64,000 bases of DNA. Source: an uncultured Flavobacteriales bacterium. Lineage in GTDB: Bacteria > Bacteroidota > Bacteroidia > Flavobacteriales_E > Vicingaceae. Numbering within the stretch: the first letter of the stretch is position 1; every line of letters starts with the position of its first letter. Positions 1-8,290 of the stretch are shown piece by piece. Under the pieces are notes generated by a model, which had not been told where the DNA came from, made no database searches, and saw only the letters and a list, made by a program, of their open reading frames with translations. The position numbers and the translations under genes were made by a program. The stretch spans positions 1 to 64,000 of the forward strand of contig CAJQLW010000070.1 of NCBI GenBank assembly GCA_905479325.1, given 5' to 3'.

Positions 1-273
1 ATTTGCAACTATATTTAGACGAATTTTGCTACAAGCTAAATCGAAGGTATTTTGGAGAAAAATTATTTGACAGGCTTGTCATTGCTAATATTACAGGGTT
101 ATGACTAATTACGGATATACATTAATACAATAAAACTATTCGAAAACTAGCAAAATGGTTAAAGTTTCTGTGCTCAAAATTTATTTAGGACAGGATTGGT
201 TTTTTATAAATTTTCGGCAAAAATAGAATAACTTACAAAACAAACAAGCATTTAAACTGCTTCCTTTGTTGTT

Positions 274-1527
274 ATGAATAGAATGTTATTTGTTTTCGTT
301 TTTTCTGTCGTTTTTTTATTGATAGATTATTACGCTTTTCAGGCAATAAAAACACTCATAGCTGGTCAATCTGCAGGATTTCAGAAGGTAATAAAAATCA
401 TTTATTTTTCAATTAGTTATTTGGTTATACTGGCCATTTTGGTTTACAATTTTGGTAACCCTGACGGTATTGCGAAGCATGCAAGAACAGCCTTAATGTC
501 GTTTGTTTTTATCAATGTTTTAGCCAAAGTTGTTTTAGGGTTATTCGTTTTCATCGATGATATTCAGCGATTTATTCGATGGGTGGGCATCAAATTGTCT
601 AATTCAGAAGTTTCAAATAATGATACGAATGAAGGAATATCACGTTCTAAGTTTCTTGCCACAACTGGGCTGGTGTTGGCAGCTGCTCCTGTTGTTTCGC
701 TTAGTTGGGGAATTATAAGTGGCGCTCACGATTATAGGGTGAGAAGAATAAAGCTTCCAATAAAAGACTTGCCGAAAGGTCTGGAAGGGTTGAGGATTGG
801 TCAGTTATCTGATATTCACTCCGGCAGTTTTTGGAATAAAACTGCAGTTAAAGGTGGGGTTCAAATGTTGCAAGACGAAAAAGTGGATGTAGCATTTTTT
901 ACCGGCGACTTAGTGAATAACAAGGCAACCGAAATGCAAGAGTGGGGAAGTGTTTTTGCAAAAATAAATGCACCGTTGGGAGTATATTCCGTATTTGGCA
1001 ATCACGATTATGGAGATTATGTGCAGTGGGAGAGCGATGTGGCAAAGCAAAAAAACTTAGCAGACTTGGCAATCATTCACAAAAATATGGGTTGGAATTT
1101 AATGATGAACGAGCACAAATCTTTAACAATTGAAGGGGAGGTGATCAACATTATTGGATTAGAAAATTGGGGCGCAAAGGCTAGGTTTCCCAAGTATGGC
1201 AAATTAGACCAGGCTATGAAAAACCTACCAGACTCTTCTGTTAACATTCTCTTGTCACATGACCCGAGTCACTGGCAGGCCGAGGTTCTGCCAAAATACA
1301 ATAACATTGATTTAACCCTATCTGGGCACACCCACGGAATGCAGTTTGGAGTAGAAATACCTGGATTTAAATGGAGTCCTGTTCAATATGTTTACGATGA
1401 GTGGGCAGGGTTGTATACATCCAACCAACAGTATTTGTACGTAAATAGAGGGTTCGGTTATATTGGCTATCCAGGGCGAGTTGGAATTCTTCCTGAAATT
1501 AGTGTAATTACCTTAGAGCGCGGATAA
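274..1527 (+). CDS. membrane-anchored metallophosphoesterase (YkuE/YaeI-like)
   Basis: Calcineurin-like phosphoesterase anchored in the inner membrane. The N-terminal ~150 residues contain several hydrophobic segments. After them come the dimetal motifs in family order: SDIH, TGDLVNN, GNHDYGD, LLSHDPSHW and SGHTHGMQ. All metal ligands expected of the family are present, so the enzyme should be active. Relatives act on phospholipid-type or lipid A-related phosphoesters, but the substrate here is unknown. Length of 417 residues suits the Bacteroidota version with an N-terminal membrane domain. ATG at 274 is the first start in the frame. The 273 bases upstream contain no recognisable gene. The gene is followed after about 45 bases by the cytochrome lipoprotein, with no clear functional link. 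Confidence 0.9.
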   Translation: MNRMLFVFVFSVVFLLIDYYAFQAIKTLIAGQSAGFQKVIKIIYFSISYLVILAILVYNFGNPDGIAKHARTALMSFVFINVLAKVVLGLFVFIDDIQRFIRWVGIKLSNSEVSNNDTNEGISRSKFLATTGLVLAAAPVVSLSWGIISGAHDYRVRRIKLPIKDLPKGLEGLRIGQLSDIHSGSFWNKTAVKGGVQMLQDEKVDVAFFTGDLVNNKATEMQEWGSVFAKINAPLGVYSVFGNHDYGDYVQWESDVAKQKNLADLAIIHKNMGWNLMMNEHKSLTIEGEVINIIGLENWGAKARFPKYGKLDQAMKNLPDSSVNILLSHDPSHWQAEVLPKYNNIDLTLSGHTHGMQFGVEIPGFKWSPVQYVYDEWAGLYTSNQQYLYVNRGFGYIGYPGRVGILPEISVITLERG

Positions 1528-1573
1528 CAACCAATACAATTCACTATATTTATACATTGAATATTTAATAATT

Positions 1574-1971
1574 ATGAAATACCTGATAGTTCTTTTTCCG
1601 TTTTTGTATTAATTGCATGTGAATCTGAGAGTGTGGATGATTTGCGACCAACTCCTGTAAATCAGCCAGTCGTAATGCCCAACGATACCACAGGTACGGA
1701 AACTACCGGTACCGACACCACAGCAACAGGTCCAACCGTTTCTTTTGCAAGAGATATAAAACCTTTAATCGAAACAAAGTGCGCTATCTCTGGTTGCCAC
1801 GCGGCAAATTTCAACTTTCCCACCTTAGAAAATTACACGCAAATAGAGCAGAATAAATCAAGAGTAAATTCAAACGTCCAATCTGGAAGTATGCCTCAAA
1901 ACGGACCTCTACCGCAAAACCAAAAAGATTTAATTCAAACTTGGATTAACGAGGGAGCATTAAACAACTAG
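1574..1971 (+). CDS. c-type cytochrome lipoprotein, apparent frameshift in the signal peptide
   Basis: Small exported monoheme cytochrome domain. From about base 1738 the protein reads FARDIKPLIETKC and then CAISGCHA, a CX4CH haem-binding motif followed by the loop and helix pattern of Bacteroidota surface cytochrome domains. The ATG at 1574 opens a lipoprotein signal peptide (MKYLIVLF) that hits TAA at once. In the next frame the peptide continues SVFVLIAC-ES, a good lipobox. Adding one T to the five-T run at about 1593-1597 joins the two perfectly. As sequenced, only a GTG at 1633 could start the frame, which would lose the export signal. The gene lies 3 bases before the barrel-cytochrome gene, so the two probably work together in periplasmic or outer-membrane electron transfer. 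Confidence 0.7.
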
Positions 1972-1974
1972 GTA

Positions 1975-3408
1975 ATGAGAAAAAACATACTTGCCCTGCT
2001 ACTTGGGCTTTCACTTTCCACATTTGCACAAGAACAGGTAAGCGAAACTTTTGACGATATACGTGTGGTGAATGGGCATTCCGTAGAAACAAATAAAGAA
2101 GGCTCTAAGACCTTTATTATTGCGCACCGCTTTGGAATGATTAACGGTGGGTTATATGAGCTTTGCGGATTAGACGAATCTAATATAAGAATAGGATTTG
2201 ACTATGGTTTAACAAACAGATTGACAGTAGGAATTGGCCGTAGCTCTTTCCAAAAGACTGTAGATGGTTTTGTAAAGTTTAAAGTGTTGTCTCAAAAAAC
2301 AGAAGGGGGTTCTCCAATTACCCTTACATGGTTAAGCACGTCTGACTATAATACGTTAAAAGAACCTTATGGACTTGTTGGAATTAGTGGAAAACTACGT
2401 TGGTCCTTCTCCCATCAACTTTTGGTTGCTAAAAAGTTTGGAGAAAGACTCTCAATTCAAGTAATGCCAACATTTTTGCACAGAAACTTAACACCGACTA
2501 GCGAAATGGATAACGATATTTTTTCTATTGGTTCTGCCGGCAGAGTGCGCTTAACTCAGATGTTGAGCTTTAAAGCGGAGTATTATTTTGCCTTGCCAAA
2601 TCAGTTTCCTGATGCAAATGGTAAAAAGTCGAAATACATTAGCCGGTTTTATACGTGTACTTCTTGCCACAGTCCGGTAAAGGAGGACCCGATTGTTAGC
2701 TCGTTTGACCCTCAGGTGAGGCTAGATTATGCCGAAAAAAATGGGCTAAAGTTTTTACAAGGAAGCACCTTCTACGGTATCGCTAATCGCGAAAGCTGGT
2801 ATAACGATGATTATGAAAAAAAATATGGCGATTTAGTAAAACCTGCTAGGAATAGCTTAGCTGAATCTACCCAACTGTGTGCTAAAATTTGTTCTTCGGG
2901 TCGATATTTAGAAGATTGGGAATTAGAAGCGATTCTAGCTTATTTTTGGAACAATCAGTTAAAAATTAAAGACCTCAAATTAAGCGAAAAAGAATTGAAA
3001 TCAATTCAAGACGAAGAGAATAAGAGGGAGGCTATTTCGTTGCTAAAATCCAAATTTGCCGTAAAACCTCCAGCTACATTTGGAGAATCGCCTCAGCGGC
3101 AAGATTTAGGTTTTGAGGGAATTACAGGCGATCCTATCAACGGTAAAAAAGTGTATGAATTAAGTTGCATGTCCTGCCACCAAGATGGCGGTATTTCAGG
3201 AATTGCGTTCACCAACTCGAAACTAGATTTCCAAAAATTTAAGCGCAGCATTGGCAAAAAAACCGATTATAATTTATACGATATTGTTCGCAAAGGAACC
3301 TATGCAGGTCAAGGGAAACCACGTTACATGCCTTTATATCCGAAAGAGCGAATGAGCGACCAACAATTAGAAGATTTACGAGCTTACATAGAACAGGAGG
3401 CCAAATAA
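1975..3408 (+). CDS. DUF5777-like beta-barrel fused to a diheme cytochrome c
   Basis: Signal peptide at residues 1-18 (cut after FAQ). Residues about 45-219 resemble the DUF5777 outer-membrane barrel family (for example HRFGMINGG, IGFDYGLTNRLTVGIGRS, AEYYFALP). At about residue 220 the barrel pattern stops and a cytochrome begins: CTSCH at 228-232, a middle part with LEDWELEAILAYFW at 312-325, and a second haem site CMSCH at 398-402 with M452 as possible distal ligand. From memory of the family, stand-alone DUF5777 proteins run on for several more strands, so the barrel here looks cut short and joined in frame to a cytochrome. It could be a real electron-conducting fusion or the product of a deletion between two genes. 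ATG follows the upstream stop by 3 bases, suggesting co-transcription. Confidence 0.7.
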   Translation: MRKNILALLLGLSLSTFAQEQVSETFDDIRVVNGHSVETNKEGSKTFIIAHRFGMINGGLYELCGLDESNIRIGFDYGLTNRLTVGIGRSSFQKTVDGFVKFKVLSQKTEGGSPITLTWLSTSDYNTLKEPYGLVGISGKLRWSFSHQLLVAKKFGERLSIQVMPTFLHRNLTPTSEMDNDIFSIGSAGRVRLTQMLSFKAEYYFALPNQFPDANGKKSKYISRFYTCTSCHSPVKEDPIVSSFDPQVRLDYAEKNGLKFLQGSTFYGIANRESWYNDDYEKKYGDLVKPARNSLAESTQLCAKICSSGRYLEDWELEAILAYFWNNQLKIKDLKLSEKELKSIQDEENKREAISLLKSKFAVKPPATFGESPQRQDLGFEGITGDPINGKKVYELSCMSCHQDGGISGIAFTNSKLDFQKFKRSIGKKTDYNLYDIVRKGTYAGQGKPRYMPLYPKERMSDQQLEDLRAYIEQEAK

Positions 3409-3535
3409 TTTTAGTATCAGCAAAACATCATTCGCTTTTGTTGGTTAATTTTATAATCCTCAAACAAAGTCGACCAAACCAGATTGGCTATGTTGCCGAA
3501 TAATTTAAGTTCAATAACTTTTTAAAGATAAAAAG

Positions 3536-4228
3536 ATGAATTTTAACACGGTTGATTTACACGAAGAACTTCAGAAAATCAAAAAGAAATCTAAAGTTGA
3601 CATTTTAGACGAAGTTCACAGCATTTTAAACGAAGATCTTCAAAAGGAGGCAAAAATTGTAGACAAATTACAAGGTAATAACAATGACAGACCGGTCTAT
3701 GATTTTTCTAAACTGAATCCGGAGAACATTTATTCAATAGATGAAATCAAGCAAATTTGTATTAAATACAGATTGCGATTTTTAGATTCAAAAGCATTTA
3801 TTGGTGAAATTCCAACAGAAGCCATATTAAAGATAAAGGCGTTAGAAAAAGAATTGGGACAACCAATTGACGGCTTTAAGATAGTAGCTCCGAAAAAATT
3901 ATTTCAGCTGGAGGATAAAGATGCAGACCCGCTGTTATTCTTGCAGTTGTCAAACGATAAATTTTACTTCATTCACAAGTGGGGTGGAGAGTTGAATCGT
4001 TTCCGGTCTATTTTGGCAGCCCCTCTGCGAAGCTTTATGTCGATGTTTTGGTCATTAATGGTTGTGGCCTTTTTATTTTCATTAGCAATACCAACTGCTA
4101 GTATCGATGTTTTCATCTTTTTGTTTGTTCATAGTTTTATAGCAATTTGCGGCATTGCTTGCATGCTCATCTTCATGGTTCGTGAAAATTTTAGTGATCA
4201 AGAATGGAATAGCAAATTTTTTAGTTGA
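3536..4228 (+). CDS. uncharacterised protein with two C-terminal membrane helices
   Basis: I do not recognise this family. The first 60 residues are charged and helical. Residues about 65-160 look like a soluble mixed alpha/beta domain (IYSIDEIKQICIKYRLRFLD, then a region ending KFYFIHKWGGELNRF). Two hydrophobic helices follow near 172-192 and 195-217, so the soluble part probably faces the cytosol. Codon use matches the neighbours. It starts at the first ATG after a 127-base gap and lies 41 bases before the DUF2141 gene, with which it may be co-transcribed. No catalytic motif is evident. Confidence 0.6.
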   Translation: MNFNTVDLHEELQKIKKKSKVDILDEVHSILNEDLQKEAKIVDKLQGNNNDRPVYDFSKLNPENIYSIDEIKQICIKYRLRFLDSKAFIGEIPTEAILKIKALEKELGQPIDGFKIVAPKKLFQLEDKDADPLLFLQLSNDKFYFIHKWGGELNRFRSILAAPLRSFMSMFWSLMVVAFLFSLAIPTASIDVFIFLFVHSFIAICGIACMLIFMVRENFSDQEWNSKFFS

Positions 4229-4269
4229 TACTTTCCAAGTTTTGGAACTATTTTTGATTAAAATCATTT

Positions 4270-4701
4270 ATGATGAAAATAGTTTTAATGCTGTTGGTTT
4301 CAGGCCTATTTGTATTCTCTGTTCCAACGGAAATTCACAACTTATCAATAAAAGTTGAGGGGATAACCGAAGTCAAAGGGAATTTAGGTATTCTGTTGTT
4401 TAATTCCGAAGATGGTTATCCCGAAGAAGGTAAGAAGGCTCTAAAAAGTTATTCGGTTAAAGTAGATCAAGAGGTCATGATTATAAACCTAGGAGATTTT
4501 CCGAAAGGTGAATATGCAGTAACCTTAATGCATGATAAAAATTTGAATGGTATTATGGATAAAACCATGATTGGCATTCCTAAAGAGCCGTTTGGTTTTA
4601 CTAAAATGAAGGAAATTCCTTTCGGAACTCCTTCATTCAAAGAAACCAGTATTCTCTTAAATAAAAGCACATTAGAATCAATAAAGCTGTTAGAGATTTG
4701 A
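4270..4701 (+). CDS. DUF2141 domain-containing exported protein
   Basis: A 143-residue protein with an N-terminal signal peptide (MMKIVLMLLVSGLFVFS). The rest matches the DUF2141 pattern: an opening strand region (VKGNLGILLFNSEDGYP), then GEYAVTLMHDKNLNGIMD, then GIPKEPFGF. Members are small beta-sandwich periplasmic or secreted proteins of unknown role, common in Bacteroidota and Proteobacteria. The DxNxNGxxD segment could bind a divalent metal, which is an inference. Ends 3 bases from the convergent DUF4197 gene. Confidence 0.85.
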   Translation: MMKIVLMLLVSGLFVFSVPTEIHNLSIKVEGITEVKGNLGILLFNSEDGYPEEGKKALKSYSVKVDQEVMIINLGDFPKGEYAVTLMHDKNLNGIMDKTMIGIPKEPFGFTKMKEIPFGTPSFKETSILLNKSTLESIKLLEI

Positions 4702-4703
4702 GT

Positions 4704-5443
4704 CTACCTCTGTGTGTCGGCATAGCCAAATACCTTTTGCAATAAGCCTGTTGTTCTTTCTACCGGGTTAGCTCTAATAGCAGCTTCTTGTTGTGAAATT
4801 TTAGTAAACAACCCTTGTATCGCCTGTTCTGTCACGAAAGCGTCTAAGTCAGGGTTTAGTTTGGTTACCAATGGAATTTTATTGTAGGTATTTACTAAGT
4901 CAGTCCAATATTTAGTTGCATTTACTTTATTTAAAGATGCTTGTATTTTCGGTTGGAATGCAGCTTGTAATTGCGTGGTAGTTTTACTTTTAAGGTAGTT
5001 GGTAGCCGCCATGTCATCGCCCATTAGTACGTTTTTTACATCGGCAAACGTCATTTGTTGATGGCATTTACAAAGAGTGGTTTTGCTTCACTCACTGCAT
5101 CTTCAGCGGCTCGGTTAAGCGACTCGATCACTTTATCAACTTGATTCCCCATTCCTAAATCACGTAAAGTAGTCTCTATTTTTTGAGCATCTTTTGGAAA
5201 AGGAATTTTAAACTGAGGGTTATTTAAGTAGCCACCGGCTGCTGAAAGACTAGATACCCCAATATTTGTGCCCTTTACTAACGCCTCTTTTAGGCCATTT
5301 CCAATTTCAATATTAGAAGGAATAGAACTTGTTGTTCCAGTTTCGTTTAAAACATCTTCCACACCTTTCATAATTTCATTTACAGTTCCGCAAGACAAGA
5401 TAACGGATGAGGCTAAAGCAACGCAAGCAATTTTGATATTCAT
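4704..5443 (-). pseudogene. DUF4197 lipoprotein split by a frameshift
   Basis: DUF4197 family lipoprotein, normally one protein of about 230-240 residues, here in two frames. The first part starts at 5443 with a lipoprotein signal (MNIKIACVALASSVILSCG) and runs to TGA at 5051-5053, ending LFVNAINK. The second starts at ATG 5054-5052 and runs to 4704 (MTFADVKNVLMGDD onward, including KYWTDLVNTYNKIPLV). Family members read continuously through this joint, typically with NAI followed by MT-DA. One extra A in the AAA run at the joint restores a single frame. Stop and start overlap as ATGA, so translational coupling of two half-proteins is possible. A sequencing error or a recent mutation is at least as likely. 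Function of the family is unknown. Confidence 0.75.
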
Positions 5444-5486
5444 AATGAAATAGTTAAAGAGTAAGCTTAAAAATATAGTTTGAGTG

Positions 5487-6767
5487 TTATTGTTTTGGGA
5501 TCTCTCTTTCCCACAAAAGTGTTCCTTTTGCATCGAAAGTTTTTAATACAAGTTTTCTGTTCTGATAATCTCCGGAGACAGATATAGTGCCAAAGTTTTG
5601 AGTTGCCACGTGTGTTCCTTTTACTTGATTGTTGTTTCCTTCGTTTTCTGAATCAAATGCCTTTGAAGCCAAGGGAGAAGAGGTGAAATCGTACAAGGTT
5701 GTGCCATTTTTAAGTTGTAGTTCACTTAACTCTGTTTTATGCCGATCTCCGGTGAGAAATACAATGTTTTTTATTTCTTCTTTTTCAATTAGTTCTAAAA
5801 GCTTGTTTCGTTCTTCATGGTAAGTTGCATGATTCTCATACACTGCAGCGTCGCTTAGCACCTGACCGCCAACTACAATAAATTTAAAACTGGCCTTACT
5901 GTTTACCAGAGCGTCAATTAGCCATTCTATTTGGTCGGGTCCTAGAATTTCTCTATCCCCAGTTTTTCTTTCATTCGGACTTCTAAAGTATCTGTTATCC
6001 AATAAAAAGAATTCAATATCTTGATAGGTGAAACTTGTTGTAATTCCCTGGTCGCCATTAATTCCATAGCTTGGGTTCGCCCAAAAGTCTTTAAATGCTT
6101 GTAATGTTAAATCCTTATTAATAAAACTTCGATCAGCGTCGTTTGGACCAAAATCATGGTCATCCCAAATGGCATAATGTGTTGTATTTTGCCAAAATGA
6201 TTGTAATTCATGTTGGGATTTAAATTGGGTGTAACGCCTATAAATTCCTGTTTTAGAAGTCCACTCTCCTTTCCGAAGGTATATGTTATCGCCTAGCCAC
6301 AACATAAAGTTTGGCTCTTTGCGTTCAATGCTTTTTATAATGTTGAGGGCTCGACCAAAAGGTTCCCCTTCTCGGTCGTATTCAGTTTCATTAATATAGG
6401 TGCAACTTCCAAAGGCAAAACAAAAATTAGAGAGGTTTTTAGTATTTAAAAGGTCTAATGTTTTGAACGAGCCTTTAAAAAGTACGTCACCTTTTGATTG
6501 AATGGTATAACTGTATACAGTGTTTGGTGTTAAGTTCTCAACTTGAATCGTTGCTGTGTTCCACGTTTCAGCAGAAGTAGCTAAAACAATATTTTTAGTT
6601 TTTACTGATTCAGACCAATAACTAACAGTGAGTTCGCTAGGTGATTCAGTTTGCAACCAAATTTTGGCATCCATGGTGGTAATGTGCCCAAGCATAGGAC
6701 CAGAGGTAATTTGAGCAAAACAGATCTTACTTAACGCAAGTAAGGCAACTACAAAAAACTTATTCAT
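5487..6767 (-). CDS. PhoD-like alkaline phosphatase family protein
   Basis: Exported metallophosphoesterase of the alkaline phosphatase D family, 426 residues. Signal peptide MNKFFVVALLALSKICFAQ. An N-terminal fibronectin-like domain (about 20-115) precedes the catalytic domain with FAFGSCTY, MLWLGDNIY, AIWDDHDFGPND, FFLLDNRYF, VVGGQVLSD and FLTGDRHKTE. These are the usual iron/calcium ligand blocks of PhoD enzymes. Expected to hydrolyse phosphomono- or diesters in the periplasm or outside the cell. A hairpin upstream at 6790-6828 separates it from the acidic lipoprotein gene, so it probably has its own promoter. Confidence 0.9.
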   Translation of the reverse strand: MNKFFVVALLALSKICFAQITSGPMLGHITTMDAKIWLQTESPSELTVSYWSESVKTKNIVLATSAETWNTATIQVENLTPNTVYSYTIQSKGDVLFKGSFKTLDLLNTKNLSNFCFAFGSCTYINETEYDREGEPFGRALNIIKSIERKEPNFMLWLGDNIYLRKGEWTSKTGIYRRYTQFKSQHELQSFWQNTTHYAIWDDHDFGPNDADRSFINKDLTLQAFKDFWANPSYGINGDQGITTSFTYQDIEFFLLDNRYFRSPNERKTGDREILGPDQIEWLIDALVNSKASFKFIVVGGQVLSDAAVYENHATYHEERNKLLELIEKEEIKNIVFLTGDRHKTELSELQLKNGTTLYDFTSSPLASKAFDSENEGNNNQVKGTHVATQNFGTISVSGDYQNRKLVLKTFDAKGTLLWEREIPKQ

Positions 6768-6789
6768 CCGATAAATTTAACATAAAAAA

Positions 6790-6828
6790 ACCTCCAAAGC
6801 CACCACTAAAAATGATGAACTTGGAGGT
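6790..6828 (-). terminator. rho-independent terminator of the acidic lipoprotein gene
   Basis: Stem ACCTCCAA at 6790-6797 pairs with TTGGAGGT at 6821-6828 around a 23-base loop. On the minus strand it is followed by a run of seven T. It lies directly behind the stop of the lipoprotein gene at 6851 and ahead of the phosphatase gene. Confidence 0.7.
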
Positions 6829-6850
6829 CTTTTGTTAAGCGTAATCTTGA

Positions 6851-7162
6851 TTAATTTACAGACTCTTCTACTTTGTCAGCAGCCTCTTCCATTTTGTCAG
6901 CGGCATCACCTGCAGCTTCTTCCATAGCTTCGCCTGCTTCAGTTGCAGCACTTTTAACAGAATCAGCAACTTCTTCCATAGTTTCTGCACCATCTTCAGC
7001 AGCTTCTTCAGTTGCTTCGGTAACTTCTTCCATGGTTGAATTCATTTCATCCATCATTTCTTGTCCTTCTTCTTCTACATCAGAAGTTTCTTTTTTAGCG
7101 TCGCCGCAAGCTACAGCTGAAAATAAAACAGCTACAGCAAATAAAGTTAAAAATTTTCTCAT
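6851..7162 (-). CDS. small acidic low-complexity lipoprotein
   Basis: A 103-residue protein starting at MRKFLTLFAVAVLFSAVACG, a clear lipoprotein signal with lipobox AVAC. A longer reading frame begins at 7189, but the signal peptide fixes the start at 7162. The mature part is almost entirely E, A, D, M, T and K in a heptad-like pattern (EEV-EATEEAAEDG, EAMEEAAGD, KMEEAADKVEE). It should form an amphipathic helix or coiled coil lying along the membrane or bridging to the cell wall. No enzyme motif. The repeats within the gene (GAAG-rich) could favour slippage. Similar acidic lipoproteins occur in Bacteroidota without known function. Confidence 0.75.
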   Translation of the reverse strand: MRKFLTLFAVAVLFSAVACGDAKKETSDVEEEGQEMMDEMNSTMEEVTEATEEAAEDGAETMEEVADSVKSAATEAGEAMEEAAGDAADKMEEAADKVEESVN

Positions 7163-7261
7163 TTTATGTGTGTTGATAATTAGCGACAAATGTAGATAAT
7201 TATTAATGAAATTTAAAACAAGTTTAGTGTTTACTTGTCTTTTTTATAGTACAAAGATTAA

Positions 7262-7269
7262 TACCTTTG
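7262..7269 (+). promoter_or_regulatory. Bacteroidota -7 box (TACCTTTG) of the sod gene
   Basis: TACCTTTG matches the TAnnTTTG -7 consensus and lies 30 bases upstream of the superoxide dismutase ATG. No good -33 TTTG is seen at the usual distance, so the assignment rests on the -7 box and position. Confidence 0.5.
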
Positions 7270-7299
7270 AAATGTAAATTAAACCTAAAACAAAATATT

Positions 7300-7899
7300 A
7301 TGGCTTTTGAATTACCAAAATTAAATTATAACTACGGTGCTCTAGAACCGCATATCGATGCTAGAACAATGGAAATACATCATTCTAAGCACCATGCAGG
7401 ATATACATCGAAATTAAACGCAGCAATTGAAGGTACTTCTGACGAAGGGAAATCAATTGAAGAAATACTTTCTTCTGGAAACTTGTCGGCAGCTGTTCGA
7501 AATAACGGTGGCGGATTTTACAACCACACATTATTCTGGGATATCATGTCTCCAAATGGCGGAGGTGCTCCAACAGGAGAGTTAGCAGATAAGATTAACG
7601 AAGCATTTGGCTCTTTTGAAGAGTTTAAGACAACATTTAGCAACGCAGCTGCAACACAATTCGGTTCTGGTTGGGCTTGGTTATGTGTAACCGATGGAAA
7701 ACTTGAAGTATGTTCAACACCAAACCAAGATAACCCTTTAATGGGCGCAGGTTGTGGCGGAACACCAATTTTAGGAATTGATGTTTGGGAGCATGCTTAT
7801 TATTTAAATTATCAAAATAGAAGACCTGACTACATTGAAGCTTTTTTTAATGTAGTAGATTGGAATAGAGTTGCTGAGCACATGAACAATGCAAAGTAA
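7300..7899 (+). CDS. Fe/Mn superoxide dismutase
   Basis: Converts superoxide to peroxide and oxygen in the cytoplasm. The 199-residue protein begins [20 protein letters not shown] at 7300, the usual N terminus of the family. An upstream in-frame ATG at 7267 lies inside the promoter and is rejected. Metal ligands: H27 in EIHHSKHH, H76 in FYNHTLFW, and the D and H of [19 protein letters not shown]. The segment GSGWAWLCV and the Q-bearing loop near it are typical of Bacteroidota enzymes that can be iron or cambialistic, so the metal cannot be stated. The last 11 bases overlap the TM2 gene. Confidence 0.95.
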   Translation: MAFELPKLNYNYGALEPHIDARTMEIHHSKHHAGYTSKLNAAIEGTSDEGKSIEEILSSGNLSAAVRNNGGGFYNHTLFWDIMSPNGGGAPTGELADKINEAFGSFEEFKTTFSNAAATQFGSGWAWLCVTDGKLEVCSTPNQDNPLMGAGCGGTPILGIDVWEHAYYLNYQNRRPDYIEAFFNVVDWNRVAEHMNNAK

Positions 7900-8290
7900 G
7901 TTTTACTATTTCTTAGTAATATTATTTTTTGGAATATCTACTACTTCAGACGCTTCGACTGAGGTAGTAGATATTTCTATTTTACAACCTGTTGAGTTTC
8001 TAAATCGGTTTGAGCAAGTAGCTTTTGAGAATGATGAAACCAGTGTTGTAATACCCAAGTATAGAAAGTTAAAAGCTGTGCTTTTAGCTATTTTCCTAGG
8101 TCACTTTGGAGTTCATCGAATTTATCTTGGTACAAAAGAAAATGTTCCTGTCGTCTACTCTCTTACGCTCGGAGGCGGTTTTGGTTTGCTGCCGCTGTTT
8201 GATATTATTGCAATTCTATGCACCAAAGATTTAGATGAGTTTGCAAACAATGACAAGGTGTTCATGTGGAGCAGGGCTAAGTCCAATTAG
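7889..8290 (+). CDS. TM2 domain protein
   Basis: A 133-residue protein with an N-terminal signal-like helix ([12 protein letters not shown]), a short linker, then a TM2 domain: [22 protein letters not shown], followed by a second helix and [12 protein letters not shown]. The paired helices and the GxHRxYLG turn define the family, whose function is unknown. The ATG lies inside the end of the superoxide dismutase gene (11-base overlap), so translation is probably coupled. It overlaps the convergent CPBP gene by 4 bases. Confidence 0.85.
   Translation: MQSKFYYFLVILFFGISTTSDASTEVVDISILQPVEFLNRFEQVAFENDETSVVIPKYRKLKAVLLAIFLGHFGVHRIYLGTKENVPVVYSLTLGGGFGLLPLFDIIAILCTKDLDEFANNDKVFMWSRAKSN

Noticed and set aside
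1-273. Possible minus-strand promoter (TATAGTTG-like) at the extreme left edge, for a gene outside the window.
   Set aside because: The box is imperfect and no coding start lies inside the window.
3417-3515. Short minus-strand frame reading LFGNIANLVWSTLFEDYK, resembling SnoaL/NTF2-like proteins.
   Set aside because: Only about 30 codons between stops, no start codon, and the likeness is too short to call a gene or remnant.
6873-7199. Plus-strand open frame rich in Ser and Ala across the acidic lipoprotein gene.
   Set aside because: It is the complement of a low-complexity E/A-rich gene with a clear signal peptide on the minus strand.
7889-7899. Possible fusion or frameshift between superoxide dismutase and the TM2 protein.
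   Set aside because: Both proteins have their normal ends; the 11-base overlap is ordinary gene packing.
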